In this document: one piece after another, positions 1 through 10,937 of the stretch | Position numbering within the stretch: position 1 is the stretch's first letter | How the letters are laid out: each line of letters starts with the position of its first letter | Source of the DNA: Castor canadensis | Lineage: Eukaryota; Chordata; Mammalia; Rodentia; Castoridae | Length of the DNA: 64,000 bases | Assembly: GCF_047511655.1 (NCBI RefSeq) | Contig: NC_133386.1 | Span: 81,099,501 to 81,163,500, forward strand | Direction: 5' to 3' | Position numbers and translations under genes: made by a program | The notes under the pieces: model-generated | What the model saw: the letters and a program-made list of their open reading frames with translations, nothing else | The model's database searches: none | Told to the model about the DNA's origin: nothing

Positions 1-449
1 ACCTCAAGAAGCTTAATGCCTATTTGGGGAAACCAGATCAATAGAGGGAGAATGATGATTGTCAATGCAAGGTAGAATGAATAGGAACTAAGTGATGCAT
101 TGGACCATATAAATACATAAGCCCAGAATAGTTTGGAGGGAGGAAGTTCTGGACTGGGCTTAGAAGTACGGCAGATGCACAGGATATGAGTAAGTATAAA
201 GAGGATTGAGGGGAGGGAAATGGAATGGTAAGAACATCCAAAAAGAAGGAGTATGATTGGAGCAAAGGAAACACAGAAGGATGGGAGCTGCTATGATTGT
301 GGAGGGCCTGGAATTCCAGCTGAGCCCAGGATTAAGTTTGCACTAAGTCCTATAGCAAATAAGGAGCTTGTCAAGATTTGTAAGTTGAGAAGGAAACTGA
401 TGAAACTATATTTTTACAGATAAATCTGTTAAGATAATTTCAGTGATGC
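1..449. other. Unassigned AT-rich flank
   Basis: No gene, RNA or transposon family that I recognise. Short reading frames here are broken on all sides and show no known domain. Confidence 0.5.
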
Positions 450-606
450 AGAGGCTGTTGCTCAGAGCATTTGCTAAGATCAAGTTGCTGGGTCCAGCCC
501 AGAGTTCCTGATTCAGGCCTAGGATGAAGCCTGAGAGTGTGAATTTCTTACCAAGTTCCCAAGTGATACTAATGCTGCTAGTCCAGGGATCACACACTTG
601 GAGAAT
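450..606 (+). mobile_element. MER5A-like hAT-Charlie DNA transposon relic
   Basis: The stretch follows the MER5A consensus as I remember it: a 'ttgctgggtccagcccagag' block, then 'ctgattcagg', 'caagttcccaagtgat' and 'ctgctagtccagggatcaca' in the right order and spacing. This is a short non-autonomous element of old mammalian age. Terminal repeats are degraded, so the ends are approximate. Confidence 0.8.
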
Positions 607-1040
607 TAATTAGTATTGTACTCATTGGACTGGAGACAAGTACAAAGACTAATAACTAAGTGCCAGGATGAGAGTGGTGGTCTGAAAAGTAGAAACAAAG
701 AAATAGGAAGGAATCACGAAATGAAACTGGTGTGGCGGAATAGGTAGGGGAGAAGTAGGTAAAAGGGAAAATGCCTCAAAGCTCAAACTTGTGGGCAAGT
801 TTGCAAGAAAATAATAAAGGGAAATAGCAAGAAAAAAACAGGGAAAGTTTGATACTGTACTATCTAGGAAGATGAAAAGTTTAGTCTTTATCGCAGTGTA
901 TTACCAGTTGAACTGAATCTTCACTACCATGTTCCATGTTGCTCCTGGAACATGCCTGCAAGCAAGGCCCCAGTTGGTAAGAATGAAATGAAAGCAGATT
1001 GGCATGATGCAAGGAGTATGCTTTGGGCACTCATAGGATA
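607..1040. other. Unassigned non-coding sequence
   Basis: Ordinary AT-rich sequence with A-rich patches. I see no gene, RNA or recognised repeat. Confidence 0.5.
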
Positions 1041-1665
1041 GATTAGGCAAATTGTGATTAACAATGTCCTCCAAACTAATCTGACCCACTTTCATGCCTG
1101 TCCCAGCCTAAACCCTATAGCACTGTTTCAAATAAGCCATTTACACAGACTCCACACCCAAACCAGAAATTCCTGCTCAGAACCAAACCACAGCTGTTGT
1201 CAATGCCACCCCAACCCACCCTGGGGCTGGGAACTGTGACCCCTGATTCACAAAGCCACTGGCTTCCAAACATCTTAGCTAGGCAGCACCCTTCAGTACC
1301 TCTTGCTCTTACCATCAGGGGGCTCTTTCCAGCCCTATGGAAAATTTGGGTAAGCCTAAAATTAAAGAAGGAAGGACCCTACTGTGGGGTGGGGAGAATA
1401 GCCGATTATCATAGAGCTCTTGGGGGATCCCCACCAGAGAGGGGAGCCGGGGATGCCCCGAGTGATGGCAACAGAGTGTGGAGGGAGGGTGGCACTCTTG
1501 CATCCTGCCCTTACAGCCTCCCAGAACTGTGGCACACAAGGGAGCACCTGCTTGCTCCTGGCATCTTGTATACACTCCCATGGATCTGCTCTATCATCGT
1601 GTCAGCAAGAACCAGAGAGGGCAAATTAGAATTGTTTTCATGTAAACAAAGAGATAATTTTTGCT
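1041..1665. other. GC-richer unassigned stretch with an unsupported 156-codon frame
   Basis: Base composition is clearly more GC-rich than the flanks. A + strand frame runs 1197-1667, with overlapping minus frames at 1115-1315 and 1315-1581. None shows a known domain, signal peptide or repeat, and the frames overlap on both strands, as expected of GC-rich non-coding DNA. It could be an old transposon or LTR-like remnant that I do not recognise, or a diverged exon-bearing piece. I do not call a gene. Confidence 0.35.
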
Positions 1666-2089
1666 AAAGGGCACACTTCAAAAAGAGAGGAAATGATCCC
1701 TAAACAATATTCTGAGATATAAGGAATACATATAATAAAAATGTTTGTGTCAATCTAATAAGCATTATCTGTATGTTGTGTTGTCTTAAGGTATTGCTAT
1801 CTTTTAGGACTGTTGTAACTCATCCTGATTGATACTGATACTTGTTTAAGTTAATAAAAAATCCTGGCCGCCTCTGAGAATTCCATTGATTGGGATCAAC
1901 CAAATAGAACACAGACCAGCAAACTCACAAGAAAGCAAGTATATTTTAGAGTTAACATGGCAAGCCTGAGAATGGTATCTTTAATAAGGCTGTCTGTGGG
2001 GTTATAGGAAGATAAAACTAAAATACTGTAATGGCATATAAGTTATACTAATGCAATTAAAATATAATAATATCTTTATATTTTTGGCA
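1666..2089. other. Unassigned AT-rich sequence
   Basis: No recognisable gene or repeat. AT-rich with short A and T runs. Confidence 0.5.
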
Positions 2090-2535
2090 CCGCAGAGTGC
2101 AGTAAACAGTGACAAAAGCTGCCCGGTGGCCCTCGGATTACAGCAGCAGAGACTTGAAAGTCAAGGCCAGCTTGCTGTTGTGGGCATTAGCATGGCACGG
2201 AGTTCAGGAAAATAAAGAATTTTCCAGATTGCAGCCAAAAGTCTTCGAGAGCCTTTAATGACAAGCAAGGGATTTTTAGAAACAGATAAAGGACCGCCAT
2301 TTGGAGCATTTTTGAGCTGAGGTGTGACAGGAGGCTGCCTCTTCCTTAACCATGTGTTTACATGTGATTCAGAATGCCACTCCTAAAGCTGTCTGATGAT
2401 CCCATTGACAACACGACTGTCAATTAGACCCTACATCTGCAGACGGCTGGGTTTGTGTGCTGTCTATGCATTGGGGCACAATGACTCCTGATAGGGACTC
2501 ACCAGTGCACACCAGAGTTTGGCTTAGTCTTTCTT
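2090..2535. promoter_or_regulatory. Candidate conserved non-coding element (unproven)
   Basis: A block of balanced composition without repeats or open frames, set between AT-rich DNA and an old hAT relic. It is dense in transcription-factor-like words: a forkhead-type TGTTTACA at 2355-2362, GATAAAGG near 2285 and TAATGACA near 2259. This look is typical of developmental enhancers in gene-poor regions, but conservation cannot be judged from one sequence. It could equally be plain unique DNA. Confidence 0.25.
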
Positions 2536-2539
2536 TAAA

Positions 2540-2815
2540 GAAGCACGTAGGAAATAATTTAGGCTTTGTAGATCACACAGCCTCTGCTACACCTACTAAA
2601 CTATAGCCACAGACAGCTGTAAGCAAACCCACCCATCTGCATCCCACAAAACCATGGACACTGGAACAGGAATTTCCTGTAACTTTTCATGTGTCACAAA
2701 GTAGTCTTCTGATTTTTTTCCAACCATAAAAATGTAAAGCCATTCTTAGCTCACAGGCCTTGCAAACAAAACAAAACAAAACAGGCAGTTAGCTGGGTTG
2801 GCCATAGTTGTCAAT
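2540..2815 (-). mobile_element. hAT-type (Charlie-group) non-autonomous DNA transposon relic
   Basis: The order of 'atttaggctttgtagatcac', 'cctctgctacacctact', 'cacaaagtagtcttctgatt', 'tgtaaagccattcttagctc' and 'caggcagttagctgggttgg' follows a widespread mammalian hAT element whose termini read as variants of 'ggccaaatccggcccgc'. The exact subfamily is not certain. An AAAAC microsatellite sits at 2767-2782. Confidence 0.65.
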
Positions 2816-2878
2816 CTACATTAAATTTGTACTAAAGACCCTCAATTAACATTCGAGGGATATATATCACTCAAAGTT

Positions 2879-2908
2879 GTACATATATATATATAAATAT
2901 ATATACCT
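2879..2908. repeat. (TA)n-rich microsatellite
   Basis: An uninterrupted alternation of T and A with few other bases. Confidence 0.8.
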
Positions 2909-3259
2909 ACCTACACATTTAAATACAATTCTATGTTGATATTTATGTGTGTTTAGGTCACTCACTAGAAGGAATGTGGCATCTTTATTTTTTGGTGGCT
3001 TACCCTTCAAACCTATGACTTTTTTTAGAGAGACTTTTCCATTTCCCTAAAGAACAGACAAAAAGATGCTTAAGTTCAAATTCAAAGTCTGTCACTATGG
3101 TGTCTATCTTCTTTATAGAGTTTTCTATTTTTAAATATAGGCTCAAATTCATTTTAAAAAGTTGCAATGGAGAAAAAAGAAGATAGAAAGCTAAGAAAAG
3201 AACTATCTGATAGATGAAAAAAAAAGAAAGTTACACAATCCAAGATAAAATCCTCTTAA

Positions 3260-4410
3260 TCTTACTATCTTATTATTAATGAAAAAAAAACAAATTCAAA
3301 TAAAGATTTATTTTTTAATCTAAAAAAAAAGAAATCCACATATTTGAAGCATAATTAAAGATAAGAGGAAAAAACCAAACAAATGGTCAATAAAAAGTAT
3401 CAAATACAAAAGTTTGGTTCCTTGAAAATACTAATTAAGTAGATATCTGTTGAGATTAATAAAAGAGAAAATACAAATCAGTAATATCATAAATGACAAA
3501 AGAGAAAATAACTATATAAAGAGGAAATGAAAGAGTTAATTTGAAAGCAGGTGCGTACCTTTTTGCCTACAAATTTGAAAAATTTCATAGAGAGATTCCT
3601 ATACAAATAACTTAGTGAAAATTGGTTCAAGATGAAACAAAAAGCTGAGTCTTTCTATAGATAGTCAAGGAACTGAATCAGTACTAGAATTAAAAATATT
3701 TCCAAAACAATAACAACAAAAAATCAAGCCTAGACAGTTTCATAGGTAAATTCTACTAAGCTTTCAAGAATGAGATAAATCTAATTTTACACAAACTCTC
3801 CCGAGGGAGAAGAAACATTCTCCAAATCTCTCTATGAAGCTAGATCTAAAATCAGTATGAAAAAGAAAAATTATCTGGGTTCCAGAGGCTCACACCTGTA
3901 ATCTTAGCTACTTGAAAGGCTGAGTTTGGAAGGAGCAAGGTCCCAGGTGAGTCCAGGCAAAAAGTTAGTGAGATAGAATCTCAGTCAACAGCTGGGTGTG
4001 GTTGCATGCACCTATAATCCCAAGCAACATAGGACAGTTGAGATAGGGAGGATCATGGTTTCAGAACAGCCCAGGCAAAAAAGTTCTCAAGACTCCAGCT
4101 CAACAGAAAAAAACCTGGATTAAGTGGCATGTGCCTATCATCCCAGCAATGGTGGGAAGCATAAAATGAGAGGATCACAGTCCAGTCCAGCCTGGGCAAA
4201 AAAGGAAGACCCTATCTCCAAAAAAATCAGAGGAGAAAGGGTGTGCCTCAAGTGGTACAGTGCCTGCTTAGTAAATGCAAAGCCCTGAGTTCAAACCCCA
4301 GACCTGACAAAAAAAAAGAAAGAAAAAGAATAGAAAGATTACTGGCCAATGTCCTTCATGAATATCAATGTACAGATTCCAAACAATATTTTAAGTAAAA
4401 TGAATCTAGT
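3260..4410 (+). mobile_element. Old L1 (L1M-type) ORF2 fragment split by SINEs
   Basis: Despite many stops, the order of segments matches L1 ORF2 between endonuclease and reverse transcriptase: 'caaaagtttggttccttgaa' (the K-S-W-F/L motif region), then 'aaaagagaaaatacaaatca', 'gcctagacagtttcataggt' (the SPGPDGF equivalent), and, after a SINE cluster, 'ggccaatgtccttcatgaat' (the YRPISLMN equivalent) near 4344-4410. Continuity across the SINEs shows that the SINEs inserted into a pre-existing L1. Heavily decayed, so an ancient copy. Confidence 0.7.
3865..4325 (+). mobile_element. Cluster of B1-type SINE monomers ending in an ID-type unit
   Basis: Three 7SL-derived B1-like monomers can be read by their 'cacctgtaatc', 'cacctataatccc' and 'gcctatcatcccagc' A-box-side motifs and their 'cagcctgggcaaaa' ends. 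They are followed by a tRNA-like ID unit ('gagttcaaaccccag' is the B box) and an A-rich tail. The arrangement is the B1+ID fusion (B1-dID) seen in several non-murid rodents. It lies inside an old L1. Confidence 0.75.
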
Positions 4411-4454
4411 AGTTTGGTAATTATGAAACAAATGGTTATGAATTCTTTCTGTAT

Positions 4455-4690
4455 GTGTGGGTGTATGTGTGACTTTCACTTCTCCCACCGAGATGTGCAG
4501 TCTGTCTTCTAACCCCTGAATCTGGGCTTGACCACGTGGCTTGCTTTAGTCAGTGGGACATAAGCCAACATAAAACAGTCTTAGAATGCACTTCCACAAC
4601 ATGCCTTACTTATCTTTATGCTGCAGACCTTCTGCCACCATGAGAACAAGTCAGGGTCAGTATCTGGAGAGAACTTGGTAGACATGGAAA
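4455..4690 (+). mobile_element. MaLR/MLT1-like solitary LTR fragment
   Basis: Words such as 'gaccacgtggcttgctttag' and 'cagtgggacataagccaaca', followed by 'ccaccatgagaacaag', resemble mid-LTR sequence of the MLT1 group (ERVL-MaLR). It is an old, incomplete LTR. The palindrome arm boundary at 4589 falls inside it, and the LTR runs through that boundary without interruption here. In the right arm only the 4589-4690 part is present (55484-55585), so the right end cut the element. Confidence 0.5.
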
Positions 4691-4794
4691 TGCACTACCT
4701 CCAAAAAACTTATTGTCTCACTATAAAAAAAAACATGGTCAGCAGCCAGCCATCAGTCGCCAGCTCCTTCAGGGTCCACTCAGCTGCAGAGGGC

Positions 4795-7062
4795 ATACCC
4801 TTGCCAAAGTACACAGACTCTAACACAATAGTAGTGGAAGACTTCAATATCCCATTCTCATCAATAGATGGATCATCCAGACCCCTCCCACCCAAAAAAT
4901 AAACAAAGACACCAATAAACTAATTGACATGATAGACCAAATGGATTTAACAAGCATCCACAGAGTATTTCATCCAGCAGCTGCACAATACACATTCTTT
5001 TCAGCAGCCCATGGAATTTTCTCCAAAATAGATCATATTTTAGGGCACAAAGCAAATCTTAGCAAATGTAAAAAAGTCGAAATAACCCCGTGTATTCTAT
5101 CAGACCATAAGGGATAAAACTAGAACTCAACAACAAAAGAAATTAGAAACTATTTAAACACATGGAAACCGAACAACACATTATTGAATTACTAGCAGGC
5201 TATTGAAGAAATAAAGGTCAAGGGGGTGTGGATCAAAAAGTTCCTATATCTAATGAAAATGAAAACACAACCTACCTACTGCAAAGGCAGTGCTGAGAGG
5301 AAAGTTTAAAGATTTGAGTACCTAATTTTTAAAAAAAGAACTCAAATAACATAATTAACCTAATGATGGACCTCAAGCTCTTAGAATAAGAAGAACAAGT
5401 ACTGAAATTGTTAGCCAGACCAATAAGAAGCAAGAGAAAGAAATAAAAGGGACTCAAATAGGGAAGGAAGGAGACAAACTATCCCTAGTTTGCTCCTAGT
5501 TAGTATGCTCCTAGTTAGTATGCTCCTATACTTAAAAGACCCTTAAAACTTCACCAAAAAAATTTAGATCACATAAATACTTTCAGCAAAGTAGCAGAAT
5601 AAAAAATCAATATACAAAAATCAGAAGCTTTTCTATACACCATGAACAAGCAGAGAAAGAAATTAGGAAAACAATTACATTCACAAAAGCCTAAGAAAAA
5701 AATCTCGGAATAAATTTAATGAAGGAAGTGAAAGAAGATTGCAATGAAACTAATACAGATTTGAAAGAAATCTAAGAAGTCCTCAGAAGAAATACTTCAG
5801 ATCTCATGGATCTGCAGAATCAATGTGGGAAAAATGGCTATATTAATGAAAGCAACCTACATGTTTGATGAAATTCCCATCAAAATTGCAATGATATTCT
5901 TCACAGAGATAGAAAAATCAATCCTAAGGATCAAATACAAGCACAAAAGACCTCAAATAGCAAAAGCGATTCTGAGCAAAAAGAGCAACACTGGAGGTAT
6001 CACAATACCTGACTTCAAACTACAATATAGAACCATAATAATAAAAACAGCATGGTGCCAGGCAAAACCATACATGATTACCAATGGAACAGAAGACCCA
6101 GATTTGAATCCATGCAGCTACAGCTGTTTGATTTTTGACAAAGGAGCTCACAACATATGTTTGAGAAAAGAGCCTCTTCTTCAACAAACGGTGCTGGAAA
6201 AACTGTATTTCCACATGTAGAAGACTGAAATTAGATTTCTGTCTCTTATCCTGTACTTATATCAACTAAAAGTTGATCAAAGATCTTAAAGTAAGACCTA
6301 AAACTTGGAAAGTATTACAGGAGAGTAGGGGATACATTAGGATACATAGGCATAGGCAATAACTTTCTGAACAAATCTCTAATACCTCAACTATTAAGAG
6401 AAAGGATTGACAAATGCAACTTCATCAAACCAGAAAGCTTCTGCACAGTAAAGAAAACAGTCACTGGACTGAAGGGACAGCCTACAGAATGGAAGAAAAT
6501 CTCTGCCAGCTCTACAAGGAATCTGACAAGGGATTAGCAGCCAGAATATGCAAGGGGTTGAAAAACTAAGTTCCCAAAGACTCAACAGCCCAATTAATAA
6601 ATGAGCAAATGAACTGAACAGACAATTCTCAAAAGAAGAAGTACAAATGGCCAATAAATTCACAAAAAATGCTCAACATCCTTGACCAGAAAGGAAGTGC
6701 AAATCAAAATGACACTGAGACTTCACCTCACTCTAGTCAGAATGGCTATGATCAATAACATAAACAAGAACGAATGCTGACAAGGATGTGGGGGGGCGGG
6801 GTGGGGGGAAGAAACTATTGTACACTGTTGGTGAGAATGTAAATTAGTGTAACCACCTAAGTATGGCAGTTCCTCAAAACACTAAAAATAGAATCATCAC
6901 ATGATCCAGAGATACCATTTCTGAGCATATAGCTGAAGAAATGTATGTCAGGATACAAGAGACACCTTCACACCCATGTCCATTGCAGTGCTATTCACAA
7001 TAGCCAAGCCATGGAAACAGCCTAAATGTCCTATGACTGATGAATGGATTAAGAAAATGTGT
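4795..7062 (+). mobile_element. L1 fragment with ORF2 endonuclease and C-terminal pieces, left arm
   Basis: Endonuclease-domain words appear at 4810-5115: NTIVVEDFN, RVFHPAAAQYTFFSAAHG, KIDHILGHKANLSKCK and ITPCILSDH. A jump near 5480-5540, with a short triplicated 'gctcctagttagtat' motif, leads straight to 'ttaaaagacccttaaaact' of the reverse transcriptase end, so most of the RT domain is deleted. From 5825 the C-terminal part reads MGKMAILMKATYM... and [20 protein letters not shown]. Many stops; not functional. The 3' part ends near 7062, where a second L1 begins. The right-arm copy is at 53112-55379. Confidence 0.9.
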
Positions 7063-7985
7063 ATCTAATCGAGAACACCACCAACAATAAATGTTGGTGA
7101 GGATGCGGGGGAAAAAGGAGCCCTCATACACTGCTGGTGGGAAAGTAAGCTAGTACAACCACTTTGGAAAACAATATGGAGGCTTCTTAAAAAACTAAAC
7201 ACAGGTCTGCCATATGATCCAGAGCAGTCCCACTCCTAGGGATTTACCCAAAGGAATGTGACACAGGTTACTCCAGAGGCACCTGCACACCCATGTTTAT
7301 TGCGGCACTATTCAGAATAGTCAAGTTATAGAAACAGCCAAGATGCCCCACTACTGATGAATGGTTGAAGAAAATGCGGCATTTATACACAATGGAATTT
7401 TATTCAACCACAAAGAGTAATAAAATTTTGTCATTCGCAAGTAAATGGATAGAACTGGAGAACATCATCTTAAGCGAAGTTAAGTCAGGCTCAGAAGGCC
7501 AAAAATTGCATGTTCTCCCTCATATGTGGATTATAGACCTAAAACAAATGCAGTAATATTATTAGACATGGGTCACACACTAAGGGGAGAATGTGAATGG
7601 GTGGCACAGGGAAAGGGAAGGAACCCTAAAACTTGTATGTGGTAGATGTGCTCCCTGTTGAGGAGCAAATAAAGTAATCTTAAATTAGCAGAGGCCATTA
7701 GGGGAAGGGGACAAGAAAGTAGTGAAGGGTCTGGTAGAGATGAACCAATGTGGGTTACGATACACATGTGCATGGAGGCAATGCAAGGAATCTCTCTATG
7801 TAGCTATCTTTATCTCAAACTACCAAAAACACTATGTCTTTTTCTTATCTCCCATGTTTTCTCTTCAACAAAATTGGATACAAGAGGGCAAACAGGTTCT
7901 GTACAGTGGGGGTTGGGGAAGAAGTCCCAAACAATGTATATACATGTACACATGTAAGCAAATGTAAAAATGATAAAATAAAAGA
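7063..7985 (+). mobile_element. L1 3' end with 3'UTR, left arm
   Basis: It restarts the same L1 segment already passed at about 6775-7060 ('ggtgaggatgcgggggaaaa', 'actgctggtgggaaagtaag', 'tttattgcggcactattcag'), continues to the ORF2 C-terminal KMRHLYTMEFYSTTKSNKILSF, and then into a G-rich 3'UTR ending near an A-rich 'aataaaagaaagg'. It is a separate 5'-truncated insertion. The right-arm copy is at 52189-53111. Confidence 0.85.
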
Positions 7986-8745
7986 AAGGAAAGTGTGTAT
8001 TTATACATGGAGTATTTTTCAGCTATAAAAAGGTATAAAATTATGTCATTTTTCAGGTAAATTAATGGAGGTAGAGATCATCATGTTAAGCAAAGTTAGC
8101 CACGTCCAGAAGGACAAAGGTCACACATTTTCTCTCAGATGTGGAAGCTAGACCTATGTATGTATATATTAATACATACATGATTGTGTGTGTGTGTGTG
8201 TGTGTGTAAAAACATGTTTGCAATAGTGGGACTGTTTGAGGAGACTAGGGAAAGGCGAGAGAGGAAAAGAGATGATTGAAAGTGAATAATACAAAAATAT
8301 ATTGCTTCTGTGTGTGAAGATGGCAAAATGAAAGCTGTTGAGTAAAGGGGGTGGAGGGAGAGGGAAAGAGTAATAGAGGGGCTTAATGTGATCGAAGTAC
8401 GTCATATTCATGTGTGAAATACCACAGTGAAACCCCTTTGAACAATGAATATGCAGTTAAAAATGAAGGCCAGTGATGTAAAACAGGTCCTGTGCGTAGT
8501 GGGTATTCTGGGAGTGGGGAGGGGTGGACAGAAAGGTGAAGGAGAGCAAACATGGTAGGTGTACCTTTCATTCTTCTGTGAAAATAGAACAAGTAAACTG
8601 TTGACATTGTTCTAAGAAGAGGGGATGCGATGAGGGAGAAGAATGGAGAGGTGAATGCAATCAAGGAACACTGTAAGCACATGTGAAGTGTCACCACGAA
8701 CCCCCGTACAACTAACGTATGGCGAAAAAATATTAAATCAGTAAA
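7986..8745 (+). mobile_element. L1 3' end with long G-rich 3'UTR, left arm
   Basis: Starts with 'gtatttatacatggagtatt' and 'gttaagcaaagttagccacg', the ORF2 3' end, followed by a 3'UTR with repeated purine-rich tracts (8220-8700). A (TG)n run lies inside it at 8183-8207. This is a third 5'-truncated L1 tail in the same orientation. The right-arm copy is at 51429-52188. Confidence 0.75.
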
Positions 8746-9027
8746 TAGTTGACAAAATGCTCAACCTCACCACTGAACGGGAACATTGAATAGTAAACGT
8801 GTTTTAACTAATAACATTAACTCTAAGAGATGCTGAAGATTAGTAACTGTTCTTACACCAATAGTGGGAATATCCACATAAAACTTTGAAGAAAAGCCTT
8901 TTTCTTTTTGTCAGGATTTTGTAGTCAAATATCCACACAACCTACAACTTAACAATCCTCCTTCTAAACATATACCTTACAGAAACTTACACATGAGCCA
9001 TGAGGCACAAGTTTTTAAAAACAAAAA
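8746..9027. other. Unassigned spacer, left arm
   Basis: No feature recognised. It could be older L1-derived sequence ('atccacacaacctacaactt'). Mirrored at 51147-51428. Confidence 0.4.
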
Positions 9028-9180
9028 TAAGCTGAATATTGTGGTGCATGCATGTAATCCCAACACTCAGGAGGCAGAAGCAAGCAGATTGTCGTAAGTT
9101 CGAGGCCCCAGGTATATGTAGTGCGTTCCAAGTCAGCCTGGGCTACATAGCAAGACTCTGTCTCAAAAAACCAATAATTA
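9028..9180 (+). mobile_element. B1 SINE, left arm
   Basis: 7SL-type promoter word 'gcatgcatgtaatcccaaca', middle 'caggaggcagaagcaagcag', end 'gcctgggctacatagcaaga' and 'ctctgtctcaaaaaa', then an A-rich tail. The right-arm copy is at 50994-51146. Confidence 0.9.
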
Positions 9181-9893
9181 ATAAAAATAAAAACTGCAAG
9201 CTACAAATATCCACTGACAGGAGAATAAATTTTTGTAAGTTCATTGAATGAACAATTATACTATGATAGCATATGGTGTCATAGAACACTAGACTATAAA
9301 ATATGCCTGATAAGATATTTTTGAATTAAACTGAGTGAAGACTGAATGATAAAAGGCAGTCCCAGAAGAGTAAACAGTTTTATGACAGCGATTTTACAAA
9401 GCTCTGAAACTTCAAAATGCAAGCATACATATCTTCTGGTTAACATTCTTCTTGTAGAACACATCTTGGTTTTTACTATTCAGACTTCACAGGCTGTATA
9501 TATTTTAGGCGATGTTTCTATAGGGAAATTTTAAATAACTAAAATTCAATTTAAAAATTAGCATAAGTATGTATGGGGAAAACTCACATTTCATTCTGAT
9601 ACAATTGCAGGAATGCCAGGTTCAGTGGCACAGTTTGTCAAGCAAGACATTGCTGGTGCTGAGAGACAGTGTGATTAGGTTGTGAACTCATGTTCATTAT
9701 TTAGCAATCAGGAAGTGATTTTAAATATTGTTATTCTAACTTGACTGTCCCATTTTACTGTTTGGGAGACATGCAATACATTGTAATTTTTTCATTTAAT
9801 GTAATACAAAATAGTTCCCTCACAATCTTCTTATTTTCTTTTTGCACAGAACATCTGATTATTTAGGAATACCTTGAATAGGAGATTCTATGG
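9181..9893. other. Unassigned AT-rich sequence, left arm
   Basis: No gene or repeat that I recognise. The 62-codon frame at 9346-9534 has no domain and no supporting context. Mirrored at 50281-50993. Confidence 0.5.
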
Positions 9894-9978
9894 GTTGGAG
9901 GTGTGGCTCAAATGGTAGAGCCTAGCAAGCATGAAGCCCTGAGTTCAAACCCCAATACCACCATAAATAAATAAATAA
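9894..9978 (+). mobile_element. ID-type tRNA-derived SINE, left arm
   Basis: A box 'tggctcaaatggtagagc', anticodon-arm region 'ctagcaagcatgaagccc', B box 'gagttcaaaccccaatacc' and an (ATAA)n tail are all readable. tRNA-Ala-like ID lineage. The right-arm copy is at 50196-50280. Confidence 0.92.
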
Positions 9979-10164
9979 GGAGATGCCAGTATATTAGTAT
10001 ATTGTTTAAGAATGTGTACATATGTGGTAAAACTATCTTTAAAAAAACAAGGGAAAAGGTAATTTATACCAGCACTCCTGAGGATAAACAAAGTGGATAT
10101 GCAATAGAAAAATGAATCATGAGAGGAAAAGAGAGCCATCAGTTTGTGCCAAGAACCTCAGAGA

Positions 10165-10715
10165 TGGCCCATGATGATCTCTGCCTCCTACTAGTCACAT
10201 CGTGTGCTATTCCTTCCTCTTGTGTGTGGGTTAGCCTAGTGACTCACTTTTAACAACAAAACATGGCCAAAAGTGAAGGGATGTCACTTCCAAGATTAGG
10301 TTACAAATACACTAGATTCCATTTTGGGCACCAATTCTTTATGGCTTGCTCAGAGTGAAGTCAGCTAGCACACTGTGAGTTACTGTATGGAGAAGGTCAT
10401 CAGGCAAGAAACGTAAGGAGGACGTTTTCCAACAGCCAGAGAGGAGCTGAGGTCCTCAGTATAGCCCACAGGGAACTGCATCCTCCTGACAACCTCACGA
10501 ATGGACAGATCTTGTTGCTCCATGGGAGCCTTCAGGGAGACTGCATCCTGGTAACAGTCTGATGGAACACAAGAGGGTCCTTGACCAAGAGGCACCGTTT
10601 ACATCATACCAACATTCCTAACCTGCAGAAACTGTGAGACAATAAACGTTTGTGGTTTTAAAGCACAAAGTTTTAGGAGGTAAATCTGTTATGCAAGAAA
10701 AAGACGACTAAAAAG
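10165..10715 (+). mobile_element. MLT1A-like LTR (ERVL-MaLR), left arm
   Basis: A near full-length solitary MaLR LTR of old mammalian age. Characteristic words in order are 'gttagcctagtgactcactt', 'ctcagagtgaagtcagctag', 'cagaaactgtgagacaataa' and 'taaagcacaaagttttagg' near the 3' end. No internal region is attached. The right-arm copy is at 49459-50009. Confidence 0.8.
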
Positions 10716-10937
10716 CAATTGGTAAGATGATGGGATCAAAATACTGATGGAGGTGAAAACCCAGCGAAGCAAGCACAGCTGAGTATTTGCTAATTCAGAA
10801 GAAACATCTGTGAAACTGAGCTATAGGTTTGGCAATCTCATGGAGTATGATAAACAAGACTCAAAGTCCAGGAACTTCCCAACAACAGTCTTACATCCCC
10901 AACATTCACCATGAGGTGGAGCCCATGGTTTGCCAAG

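Noticed and set aside
9894-9978. tRNA gene
   Set aside because: A and B boxes are present, but the sequence has the ID SINE body and an (ATAA)n tail and does not fold as a full tRNA.
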